DNA from: Pelagimonas sp.
Lineage (GTDB): Bacteria > Pseudomonadota > Alphaproteobacteria > Rhodobacterales > Rhodobacteraceae
Reading direction: 5' to 3'
Assembly: GCA_025210455.1 (NCBI GenBank)
Contig: JAOARQ010000002.1
Coordinates: forward strand, 62,001-126,000
Length of the DNA: 64,000 nt
The translations under genes were made by a program, and so were the position numbers. Of the stretch, positions 10,016 through 17,758 are shown one piece after another (the stretch's first letter is position 1; each line of letters begins with the position of its first letter). The notes under the pieces are model-generated. The model was given only the letters and a program-made list of their open reading frames with translations, did not search any database and was not told the origin of the DNA.

Positions 10016-10792
10016 CTACCGGAACGCCAAACAGGGATCTTCCCGTTTGGCTGGCGGCGATGAGACGATCAGGTCAAAGCCCCCTTCGGGCTCCGCCCCG
10101 CCCTCTTCCGCCTGCCCAAGGGCAAAGATCCGCACCTCAGGATCGGCCTGCAACAACGCCGCAGGCGCGCCCCAATCTTTGCGCGCGTGGCCATTACCTG
10201 TGATCACCGCCACTGGTCCACCGGTGTCTTGCAGCGCGGCAAGGGCTTCTTGCGCCAGTCGTGCATCGCGCAGACGCTGGAACTCCACCATAAAGCCCAT
10301 CATCTCGGCAGGCATGGCATTGCAATGCGCCGCCATCTGCATGGCCTCGCGGACCTCCTGCATCTGCTCTGGCAAGGGGGCCTCCACCCCAAAGCGCGCA
10401 GCCTCAGCCCCGAAAACATCCGCCGCAGTTTTGCCCATCATGCCCCGCGCCACATCGCGCGGCACAGCGGCCCCATAGTGGCGCGCGTCAAATGAGGCGG
10501 CGAAGATCGGGTAATACATGTTAAAATCAGGCCAACCGCTGTCTTGCCAGTTTAACACCTGTGCCAGTTCAGCTTGTTCTGCCGGCGCAACCGCCTTGGC
10601 CTGTGCGTCACCCAGCATTTCCCAGACCACCGCTTTGGGATCTATCTGCACCAACAGTTCTGCCTGCCGTGCGTGATGCCCGGGGTTGTCATGCACCTCC
10701 CCCAAAAAGAATACATCCGCCTCTGGAAGCGCGACTTCCTGAGCCATCCCGACTTGCGCCCAAAAGGCGACTAAAACAATCAGCTTCTTCAT
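10016..10792 (-). CDS. ChaN-like haem-binding / Tiki-superfamily exported protein
   Basis: Member of the ChaN family (domain of unknown function DUF399), known as haem-associated lipoproteins in some bacteria. The 258-residue protein has an N-terminal signal (MKKLIVLVAFWAQVGMA, then QE) without a lipobox cysteine, so a soluble periplasmic protein is more likely than a lipoprotein. The family signature FFLGEVHDNPGHH lies at residues 29-41, and VVWEML, the catalytic-like GNGHARKD and the terminal PAKREDPCLAF follow. It is transcribed alone, divergent from the GST gene. Its substrate is unknown; haem binding is from family knowledge only. Confidence 0.82.
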   Translation of the reverse strand: MKKLIVLVAFWAQVGMAQEVALPEADVFFLGEVHDNPGHHARQAELLVQIDPKAVVWEMLGDAQAKAVAPAEQAELAQVLNWQDSGWPDFNMYYPIFAASFDARHYGAAVPRDVARGMMGKTAADVFGAEAARFGVEAPLPEQMQEVREAMQMAAHCNAMPAEMMGFMVEFQRLRDARLAQEALAALQDTGGPVAVITGNGHARKDWGAPAALLQADPEVRIFALGQAEEGGAEPEGGFDLIVSSPPAKREDPCLAFR

Positions 10793-10923
10793 GTCTTCCT
10801 GTTAACCGGTCCCGACGAACAAATAAACGCCCCACCTATCAACTGTTGTGATAGGGGTGGGCACAATTGATCATTTCATTGATGAAACAACCTAGGGTAG
10901 GCTGAAAAAAATTGGAGATCACA

Positions 10924-11784
10924 ATGTCTTACACCCTACTCATCGGGGATTACGCCTATTCCAGCTGGTCCCTGCGCGGATGGCTTTTGCTGCGTCGTTT
11001 CAACCTGCCAACCACCATTCGCATGGTGCCCTTCCACAATAAAGACGTGGCTGCACAGATGGCAAAGCACGCCCCATCGCGCACCGTACCCACGCTTTTG
11101 CTTGATGACGAAACCCCGGTTTGGGACAGCCTCGCCATCGCGGAAGAGCTGGCCTCGCGCCACCCCGATGCCGGTCTTTGGCCCAGCGCCCCCAACTTGC
11201 GTGCCCTTGCCCGCACTCTGGCCTCAGAGATGCACAGCGGCTTCATGACCCTGCGCAATGACTGCCCGATGAACCTGCGCACAGCCTATCAAGACATGCC
11301 AACCTCAGACGCCCTGCAGGCCGATCTGTCACGCATTGATCAGATCTGGGGCTATGCACTGGAAAAGTCTGGTGGCCCCTGGCTGTGTGGAGAATACTCC
11401 GCCGCTGACGCTTTTTTCGCCCCTGTCGCCGCCCGCATCGCAGGCTACGGGCTGCCCGTCAGCCCGCAATCACAGGCCTATGTCGATGCTCATCTGAACG
11501 ATCCCGTCTTCCGTCGCTGGCGTGCGATGGGCTTGGTTCATGGGGAACATTTGCCTTGGTACGACCGCACTTACACACAAAAGGACTGGCCCGGCCCCAA
11601 ACCGCGCCCCGCCTTCGCAACTGAATCTGGCACGCCCGAAAACGACGCCTGCCCCTATTCCGGCAAAGCCCCAACGCACCTGTTGACCCTAAACAATCGC
11701 ACCTTCGGATTCTGCAATCCGTTCTGCCGCGACAAGACCGTCGCCGACCCCGAAGCTTGGCCAGAGTTCATGGCTTTGCTTTAA
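10924..11784 (+). CDS. Glutathione S-transferase with C-terminal Cys-rich module
   Basis: Cytosolic glutathione S-transferase-like protein of 286 residues. The N-terminal thioredoxin-like domain begins MSYTLLIGDYAYSSWSLRG, with candidate catalytic serines at 13-14, the cis-proline loop RTVPTLLLDD and the gamma-glutamyl-binding ETPVWDSLAIAEEL. The all-helical domain follows (about 85-220). The last 45 residues go beyond the usual family length of about 220: Cys243, His252, Cys264 and Cys268 sit in CPYSGKAPTHLL and FCNPFCRDKT, spaced like a small metal site. ATG 10924 has GGAG 7 bases upstream; a TTG start at 10912 is less likely. The gene lies 69 bp upstream of comM and may be cotranscribed with it. 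The electrophile substrate cannot be told from sequence. Confidence 0.88.
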   Translation: MSYTLLIGDYAYSSWSLRGWLLLRRFNLPTTIRMVPFHNKDVAAQMAKHAPSRTVPTLLLDDETPVWDSLAIAEELASRHPDAGLWPSAPNLRALARTLASEMHSGFMTLRNDCPMNLRTAYQDMPTSDALQADLSRIDQIWGYALEKSGGPWLCGEYSAADAFFAPVAARIAGYGLPVSPQSQAYVDAHLNDPVFRRWRAMGLVHGEHLPWYDRTYTQKDWPGPKPRPAFATESGTPENDACPYSGKAPTHLLTLNNRTFGFCNPFCRDKTVADPEAWPEFMALL

Positions 11785-11800
11785 CCCTAATAGGTGCGCG

Positions 11801-11816
11801 TTAACCCCCTGCTAAC
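11801..11816 (+). promoter_or_regulatory. CtrA-like box upstream of comM
   Basis: TTAA, seven bases, CTAAC, ending 37 bp before the comM start codon. The alphaproteobacterial CtrA consensus is TTAA-N7-TTAAC, so one position differs. The match is read by eye; binding is inferred. Confidence 0.4.
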
Positions 11817-11853
11817 CCTGTTGTCACAAACTGGTGCCAACAAGGAGAACACA

Positions 11854-13368
11854 ATGGTTGCGCGCGCCTATACCGTCGCTTTTGAAGGGGTCGAAGCTCG
11901 CCCGGTTGAGGTGCAATGCGCCATCACACCGGGCCTGCCCGCCTTTTCCATCGTAGGCCTTCCCGACAAAGCCGTATCTGAGGCCCGCGACCGCGTGCGC
12001 ACCGCGTTAACCTCTCTTGCGATTGCCCTGCCTTCGAAACGCATCACGGTCAATCTTTCGCCAGCTGATATGCCCAAAGAAGGCTCACACTTCGATCTGC
12101 CTATCGCCCTGGGCCTGCTGGCCGCGCTTGACATCATCCCCGCAGACGCCATCGCTCAAACGGTTTCCTTGGGTGAGCTTTCCCTGGACGGAGGCCTGAT
12201 TCCTGTTCTTGGCGCACTGCCCGCAGCCATGGCCGCCGCCAATGAAAACCGCGCGCTGGTCTGCCCTAGCGCCTCCTCATCCGAAGCCGCCTGGGTTGAC
12301 GCCTGCAATGTCATCGGCGCGCAGGATCTGCTTCAGATCGTCAAACATTTCTCCGGTCAGGCCGTGCTTGCCCCCGCCACCGCAGGCGAGGTCATCGAAG
12401 ATCAAAGCGGCAAAGATCTGCGTGACATCAAAGGTCAGGAACGTGCCAAACGCGCGCTGGAAATCGCCGCAGCCGGGCGCCATCACATGTTGATGGTTGG
12501 TACTCCAGGTTCCGGAAAATCCATGCTTGCAGCGCGGCTGCCCAGCATTCTTCCCCCACTCACCCCGATGGAAGCCCTTGAAACCTCAGTAATTCAATCG
12601 GTTGCTGGTCTGCTGTCAGAGGGTGGCATTTCCCGCACCCGTCCCTTTCGCGAACCGCATCACACAGCATCAATGGCCGCCATCATCGGTGGCGGGCGCG
12701 GCGCAAAACCCGGCGAAGTCAGCCTTGCCCACAATGGTGTCCTGTTCATGGACGAACTGCCCGAGTTCCCCCGTCAGGTTCTGGAAACGCTGCGCCAACC
12801 CATTGAAAGCGGGCAGGTCATGGTTTCGCGGGCCAATGCACATGTGACATATCCTTGCCGTTTTCTTTTGATGGCCGCCGCAAACCCTTGTAAATGCGGA
12901 TTTCTTTCAGATCCCGCCCGCGCCTGCGCCCGTGTTCCCCAATGCGGATCTGACTATATGGCGCGTATTTCCGGCCCATTGCTGGATCGCTTTGATCTGC
13001 GTATTGATGTGCCGCCTGTAACATTCCACGATCTCGAACTGCCCCCTTCGGGCGACAGTTCCGCCACCGTTGCACAGCGCGTGGCGCAGGCCCGCGAAAT
13101 CCAGACAGACCGATATTCCGACCATGTGCACATGCGCACAAACGCTGATGCCGAAGGGGAAACGCTGGAGAAATTAGTACCCCTCAACAGCGAATGCCGC
13201 AATTTGATGGCAAAGGCCGCTGAAACGCTGGGGCTGACTGCCCGTGGCTATCACCGTGTGTTGCGGGTTGCCCGCACAATTGCCGACCTGCACGCCAGCG
13301 ACAGTGTGCAACGCCCCCATCTGGCCGAAGCGATCAGCTTTCGCTTGCAGGGCCCTTCAAGCCCTTGA
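11854..13368 (+). CDS. comM: YifB/ComM family Mg-chelatase-like AAA+ ATPase
   Basis: AAA+ ATPase homologous to ComM, a hexameric helicase that promotes branch migration when incoming single-stranded DNA is integrated during transformation. The 504 residues comprise an N-terminal Lon-protease-like/ChlI domain (about 1-170, PGLPAFSIVGLPDKAVSEARDRV), the Walker A loop GTPGSGKS near residue 217, Walker B GVLFMDELPEF and a C-terminal Mg-chelatase helical domain (TARGYHRVLRVARTIADL). Cysteines in NPCKCGF and CARVPQC form the family zinc element. ATG 11854 follows AAGGAG. Its 3' end overlaps the convergent hydrolase gene by 35 bp. In Rhodobacter capsulatus relatives this gene belongs to the CtrA-dependent DNA-uptake set used by gene transfer agents. 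Confidence 0.95.
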   Translation: MVARAYTVAFEGVEARPVEVQCAITPGLPAFSIVGLPDKAVSEARDRVRTALTSLAIALPSKRITVNLSPADMPKEGSHFDLPIALGLLAALDIIPADAIAQTVSLGELSLDGGLIPVLGALPAAMAAANENRALVCPSASSSEAAWVDACNVIGAQDLLQIVKHFSGQAVLAPATAGEVIEDQSGKDLRDIKGQERAKRALEIAAAGRHHMLMVGTPGSGKSMLAARLPSILPPLTPMEALETSVIQSVAGLLSEGGISRTRPFREPHHTASMAAIIGGGRGAKPGEVSLAHNGVLFMDELPEFPRQVLETLRQPIESGQVMVSRANAHVTYPCRFLLMAAANPCKCGFLSDPARACARVPQCGSDYMARISGPLLDRFDLRIDVPPVTFHDLELPPSGDSSATVAQRVAQAREIQTDRYSDHVHMRTNADAEGETLEKLVPLNSECRNLMAKAAETLGLTARGYHRVLRVARTIADLHASDSVQRPHLAEAISFRLQGPSSP

Positions 13369-14233
13369 TCCAATAGGTTAAATTCCCCAAGGTCTCACGC
13401 GCTTCCGGCAAAAGAGTATGAAACAATGGCCAGACATGCGGCAGGTTTTGCGCAACTTCAACCGTTGTGACCACGTGCTGCGTTTCTAGTTTTTCCACAA
13501 ACAAAGCAAAATCCCCGGCAAAGATCTCGCTATCGCTGATCGCGCCCCAAATTGGCGGTGCCCCGGCAAAATCAGCAAATGCCAGCGAAACGCGCGGATC
13601 TTTCGGGTCATACCCATCAAGATAGGTGTCCATGATAGAACGGATCTTTTCCAAAGGCAAAATCACATCTGCATCTGCCTGCGCGTCCAGCTGCGGATTT
13701 GTTAAAGACGCATCCAAAAGTGGGGAAAAACAAAACAGCCCCAGAGGCTTAGGAAGATCGCACTGCAGAACTTCTGCCAAAACGGCCAATGCAATGCCGC
13801 CGCCCGCGCTGTCCCCCCCAAGGATCACCTGCCGGTCTTTGCTTAGTTCCTGATAGATCGCCAAACCATCCTCAAACGCCGCTGGAAACAGATGCTCGGG
13901 CGCAAGACGGTAATCAGGCAAAACAGCAGCGATCCCAGCCTGCTTTGCAATTTTTGACATCATGGGGCGATACATTCGGGAAGAGCCAAAAACATACCCG
14001 CCGCCATGAAAATACAAAATCACCGCAGACGCATCAGCGCCTTGCGGGGTGATTTCCAGGCCAGGAACATTGGCATAGGTTTTGCGACACCATGGCACCT
14101 TCGGCCCGTGAAAAAATAAACGCGCGCGCCGCTCAACAGTCTTGCGAAACTTTACCGGGTCATCTGCCCGGCGCAGCGCGGGTTTTTCTGTCCAGCGAAG
14201 CCAGCGGTTCAGGCAGCGCGCAGCGAAGCTCAT
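13334..14233 (-). CDS. Alpha/beta hydrolase of the hormone-sensitive lipase (HSL) family
   Basis: Esterase/lipase-like enzyme of 299 residues. It has the HSL oxyanion motif HGGGYVFGS, the nucleophile elbow GDSAGGG, and a downstream Asp and His in the expected C-terminal region (DPRVSLAFAD and LPHVWPLF). The N-terminus (MSFAARCLNRWLRWTEKP) looks like an amphipathic cap rather than a signal peptide, so a cytosolic location is likely. The natural ester is unknown. The 3' end overlaps comM by 35 bp on the opposite strand, and gshB ends only 7 bp upstream, so gshB and this gene form a minus-strand pair. Confidence 0.88.
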   Translation of the reverse strand: MSFAARCLNRWLRWTEKPALRRADDPVKFRKTVERRARLFFHGPKVPWCRKTYANVPGLEITPQGADASAVILYFHGGGYVFGSSRMYRPMMSKIAKQAGIAAVLPDYRLAPEHLFPAAFEDGLAIYQELSKDRQVILGGDSAGGGIALAVLAEVLQCDLPKPLGLFCFSPLLDASLTNPQLDAQADADVILPLEKIRSIMDTYLDGYDPKDPRVSLAFADFAGAPPIWGAISDSEIFAGDFALFVEKLETQHVVTTVEVAQNLPHVWPLFHTLLPEARETLGNLTYWIKGLKGPASES

Positions 14234-14240
14234 GTCACGA

Positions 14241-15176
14241 TCATTTCAGTTTGCCTTCAATCGCTTCCCAGATCTTTTCAGCAATATTCACACCGTCAAA
14301 ACGCTCCAGTTCCTGAATGCCTGTCGGTGATGTCACGTTGATTTCAGTCAGGTAATCGCCAATCACATCAATGCCGACAAACACCTGCCCGTGGTCGCGC
14401 AGAACGGGACCGATCCGGGCACAGATCTCACGATCTCGCGCAGTAAGCTCCACCTTCTCGGGGCGACCGCCCACATGCATGTTCGAACGCACCTCTCCCT
14501 TGGCAGGGACTCGATTGATTGCACCCACAGGTTCACCATCGACAAGGATCACCCGTTTATCCCCATTCGATACATCGGGCAGGAATTTTTGGACGATCAG
14601 TGGTTCGCGCGAAAAGCCCGTGAACAGCTCGTGTAGCGATGTCAGATTTTTATCTTCAGGTGTTAGACGAAACACACCCGCGCCGCCATTGCCATAAAGC
14701 GGCTTCAGGATGACATCGCCATGTCGCTCTTTGAAAGATTTGATGGTCTGCAGATCACGCGCGATTGTGGTTGGTGGCGTCAGATCCGGGAAGTTCAGAA
14801 CCAAAAGTTTCTCAGGATAGTTGCGCACCCAGAAGGGGTTGTTCACCACCAAGGTCTGCCCTTCGAGGCGGTCCAGCAGATGGGTTGTGGTGATGTAATG
14901 CATATCAAACGGCGGATCCTGACGCAGCCAGACCACATCCATATCCGCCAGATCAACAACCACCGCATCACCCAGCACTGCGGGGGTATCGGCAACCCGT
15001 CGCACGGTCATCCAATGCCCGCGCGCTGTGATCCGCCCCTCGTCATAGGCCAGCTGGTCCGGGCCATAATAAAACAGCTCATGGCCGCGTTTTTGTGCCT
15101 CTTCCGCCATGCGGAACGAGCTGTCAGCGTCAATATTGACCTCGGTAATCGGGTCCATCTGAAAGGCGATCTTCAT
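14241..15176 (-). CDS. gshB: Glutathione synthase
   Basis: ATP-grasp ligase joining gamma-glutamylcysteine and glycine to make glutathione. The 311-residue length is normal for the family. It opens with [14 protein letters not shown] (the conserved DPI element), followed by [13 protein letters not shown], the [12 protein letters not shown] segment, the ATP-binding [17 protein letters not shown] and the metal-binding [19 protein letters not shown]. It lies 60 bp downstream of yraN on the same strand. Glutathione made here would supply the GST encoded nearby on the other strand, although proximity alone does not prove a link. Confidence 0.97.
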   Translation of the reverse strand: MKIAFQMDPITEVNIDADSSFRMAEEAQKRGHELFYYGPDQLAYDEGRITARGHWMTVRRVADTPAVLGDAVVVDLADMDVVWLRQDPPFDMHYITTTHLLDRLEGQTLVVNNPFWVRNYPEKLLVLNFPDLTPPTTIARDLQTIKSFKERHGDVILKPLYGNGGAGVFRLTPEDKNLTSLHELFTGFSREPLIVQKFLPDVSNGDKRVILVDGEPVGAINRVPAKGEVRSNMHVGGRPEKVELTARDREICARIGPVLRDHGQVFVGIDVIGDYLTEINVTSPTGIQELERFDGVNIAEKIWEAIEGKLK

Positions 15177-15236
15177 GCGCTTTCTCCAATCCTAGCTGTG
15201 CCATAGATGGCCCAAGCCCCGGGCTGGTTCAATGGC

Positions 15237-15602
15237 TCAATGCCCAATCGCGTTTTCAATCACCTGAATGTCACCAAACTGGTTCACCAGACTGACATCA
15301 AACCGCACCTCAGTCAGCGCCCCTTTGGGTTGGGTTCCGATAAATTCCTCAGCGGTTTGCCAAAGCCGCTGCTGTTGTCGCGCAGACAGTCGTTCTGCTG
15401 CCCGGCCGAAATCACGGCTTTTCTTGACCTCAATAAAGATGAAGCCATCGCCATCCTGCGCAATCAGATCAATTTCACCTGCTGTCCCGCGCCAGCGTTC
15501 GCAGGCGATCGCGTATCCGCGCCGCATATAGTCCTGCGCGACCGCCTGCTCCGCCGCCAGACCACTGCAATATCCCAGTTGTCCACGCGCCTGCCGGGTC
15601 AT
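15237..15602 (-). CDS. yraN: YraN family (UPF0102) restriction-fold protein
   Basis: Small protein of 121 residues with a PD-(D/E)xK nuclease-like core: an early Glu in GLAAEQAVAQDY, then RGTAGEIDLIAQDGDGFIFIEVK (Glu, Asp and ExK). The family is widespread, usually next to rsmI as here, and its cellular role is unresolved; Holliday-junction-type processing has been suggested from fold alone. The ATG at 15602 abuts the rsmI stop with no gap, which supports this start and translational coupling. Confidence 0.93.
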   Translation of the reverse strand: MTRQARGQLGYCSGLAAEQAVAQDYMRRGYAIACERWRGTAGEIDLIAQDGDGFIFIEVKKSRDFGRAAERLSARQQQRLWQTAEEFIGTQPKGALTEVRFDVSLVNQFGDIQVIENAIGH

Positions 15603-16481
15603 CTAACCATCCTTTTCCTGCGCCAGACGCATCGCCAATTGGTAAACCGGGCGGCGTTTCACCCCCAGCTTCGCCGACACGAAATCGGCGGTATCCCGCA
15701 CCGACATCTGCGCCAGCGCTTTGTTCACTTCTTGTTCTATATCGAGATCACTAACAGCTTCTGAATCCCCCTTGCCCACCAGCACAACAATCTCACCTTT
15801 GGGCGGGGTATCCGAATAATGCGCAATCAGATCAGACAGATCGCCGTGACGCGCCTCTTCAAACTTTTTGGTCAGCTCACGACACACCGTTGCCGGACGC
15901 GCGCCCAGAACCTCGGCCACATCCGCCAGCATCGCCACCAGACGCCGGGGTGATTCGTAAAACACAAGCGTCGCTGGAACCTCACGCAGTTCAGTCAGCG
16001 CCTTTTTCCGTGCACCCGTTGCATTGGGCAAAAACCCGGTAAAAAAGAAACGATCCGTCGGCAAATTACCGATTGTCAACGCAGTGATAACAGCGGACAC
16101 CCCCGGGGCGGTGGTCACATCATACCCCGCCTCTTGCACCGCCCGCGCCAGATCAAATCCCGGATCCGAGATCATCGGTGTTCCGGCCTCAGAAGCATAA
16201 GCCACTGACTTTCCTGCCTCAATTTCAGCCAACAACCGGGGGCGCACCCGCGCGCCATTGTGTTCATGATAGGCCAGAACCGGACGATCCCCCAGGGCCA
16301 CGCCGTGCAGCTCCAGCAGGCGTTTCAGGGTCCGCGTGTCTTCTGCGGCCAGAACATCCGCCTGCGTCAGCACATCCAATGCCCGCAAAGTGATATCCCG
16401 TGCATTGCCAATCGGTGTCGCCACCAGGTGCAGACCCGGCGCGATTTTGCTTTTTTGCGGAATCGTCACTGGACCCCTCAT
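15603..16481 (-). CDS. rsmI: 16S rRNA (cytidine1402-2'-O)-methyltransferase
   Basis: SAM-dependent tetrapyrrole-methylase-fold enzyme that 2'-O-methylates C1402 in the 30S decoding centre. The 292-residue protein has the family signature LHLVATPIGNARDITLRAL near the start, AAEDTR, YHEHN, SEAGTPMISDPGF and the GFLPN loop. The C-terminal helical part (KLGVKRRPVYQLAM) is also typical. Divergent from the LpoA-like gene across 73 bp, and first in the rsmI-yraN-gshB-hydrolase minus-strand cluster. Confidence 0.96.
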   Translation of the reverse strand: MRGPVTIPQKSKIAPGLHLVATPIGNARDITLRALDVLTQADVLAAEDTRTLKRLLELHGVALGDRPVLAYHEHNGARVRPRLLAEIEAGKSVAYASEAGTPMISDPGFDLARAVQEAGYDVTTAPGVSAVITALTIGNLPTDRFFFTGFLPNATGARKKALTELREVPATLVFYESPRRLVAMLADVAEVLGARPATVCRELTKKFEEARHGDLSDLIAHYSDTPPKGEIVVLVGKGDSEAVSDLDIEQEVNKALAQMSVRDTADFVSAKLGVKRRPVYQLAMRLAQEKDG

Positions 16482-16554
16482 GTCGCTTGTCTATATTCGC
16501 ACGCAATCTCGCGCGGCCATTGGCACGCGCCGAAAACGAGGGAGTTTTCCGTTT

Positions 16555-17742
16555 ATGTTCGCTGTTTTCTCAACTGTGCGCAAGGTCTTGCGCCCCGCAA
16601 CCGCGGTCTGTGCGGCGCTTTTGCTGGCCGCCTGTGACCCGGCTGCGCTGACCGATCTGGGCGGCAATACAGCCTCTGGCCCCAAAATCGACCCAAAGAA
16701 ACCCATTCAGGTGGCCCTGCTGGTGCCCAAATCTGATCAGGGTGCCGCCCCTGTTGCCGCCTCGCTTGAGAACGCAGCCCGCCTTGCGATCGCTGAACAG
16801 ACCGGCGCAAGCATTGATCTGCGCGTCTATGACACCGCAGGCACTGCCACCACAGCCGCCGCGCAGGCGCAGCGCGCCGTGGATGAGGGCGCAAAAATTG
16901 TGCTTGGCCCGCTTTTTGGCGAAGCAGCAAATGCCGCAGGCAATGCCATCGCCGATGACGGCGTGAATGTGCTGAGCTTCTCGAACAACGCGACCATCGC
17001 AGGCGGCAACGTCTTTGTTCTGGGGCCGACCTTTGCCAATACGGCCAACCGTCTGGTGTCTTACGCCAAACGCAATGGCAAAAAGAGCATCGTGATTGTC
17101 TTCTCAAAAGATGTCTCGGGCCAGTTCGGCAAGCTGGCGATTGAACAGGCCGCGGCCAAACATGGCGTCGCCGTGATCGCCTCCGAAGGGTATGATCTCT
17201 CCATCGAAGGTGTGACCACCGCATCCCAGCGCGCGGCGTCTATTGTCACCTCGGGGGGCGCAGATGGGATCTTTATCACCACCGATGCCACCAATGCGGC
17301 CATGCCAATGCTGCTGAACCAGCTGCCGGAAAATGGCGTTGCGCCCGATCAGGTGCAATATGTCGGCCTGACCCGCTGGGATGTGCGCCCAGACATTCTG
17401 AACCTGCCCGGTGCCAAAGGCGCATGGTTCGCCCTGCCCGACACCAGCGAACAATCTGCGTTTGAAGCGCGCTACAAAGCGGCCTATGGGTCTGCGCCGC
17501 ACCCGCTGAGCGGGCTGGCCTATGATGGGATTTCCGCCATCACCGCACTGGCGGCACAGGGGCGTGGTGACGCACTGACCGGTCAGGCCCTGACCTCGGC
17601 TGGATTTAACGGGACGGGCGGTGTATTCCGTTTGCTGAGCAATGGCAGCAACGCGCGGGCGCTGGCTGTCGCGACTGTGCAAGACAGCAAAATGGTGATC
17701 CTTGACCCTGCCCCAAGCAACATCTCAGGCTCTGGTTCCTGA
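16555..17742 (+). CDS. LpoA-like penicillin-binding protein activator lipoprotein
   Basis: Periplasmic-binding-fold (type 1) lipoprotein of 395 residues. The signal peptide ends in a lipobox LLAAC (Cys near residue 25), so it is lipid-anchored facing the periplasm. The body starts KPIQVALLVPKSDQGAAPVAASLENAARLA, as in the LpoA C-terminal domain that stimulates PBP1A. It is shorter than E. coli LpoA because the N-terminal TPR domain is missing, which is usual in alphaproteobacteria. ATG 16555 was chosen over upstream in-frame starts because it places the signal peptide at the N-terminus. The gene ends 16 bp before the glnD start codon used here. Branched-chain amino-acid binding is an alternative reading of the fold. 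Confidence 0.85.
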   Translation: MFAVFSTVRKVLRPATAVCAALLLAACDPAALTDLGGNTASGPKIDPKKPIQVALLVPKSDQGAAPVAASLENAARLAIAEQTGASIDLRVYDTAGTATTAAAQAQRAVDEGAKIVLGPLFGEAANAAGNAIADDGVNVLSFSNNATIAGGNVFVLGPTFANTANRLVSYAKRNGKKSIVIVFSKDVSGQFGKLAIEQAAAKHGVAVIASEGYDLSIEGVTTASQRAASIVTSGGADGIFITTDATNAAMPMLLNQLPENGVAPDQVQYVGLTRWDVRPDILNLPGAKGAWFALPDTSEQSAFEARYKAAYGSAPHPLSGLAYDGISAITALAAQGRGDALTGQALTSAGFNGTGGVFRLLSNGSNARALAVATVQDSKMVILDPAPSNISGSGS

Positions 17743-17758
17743 TACGAACACCGCTCTG

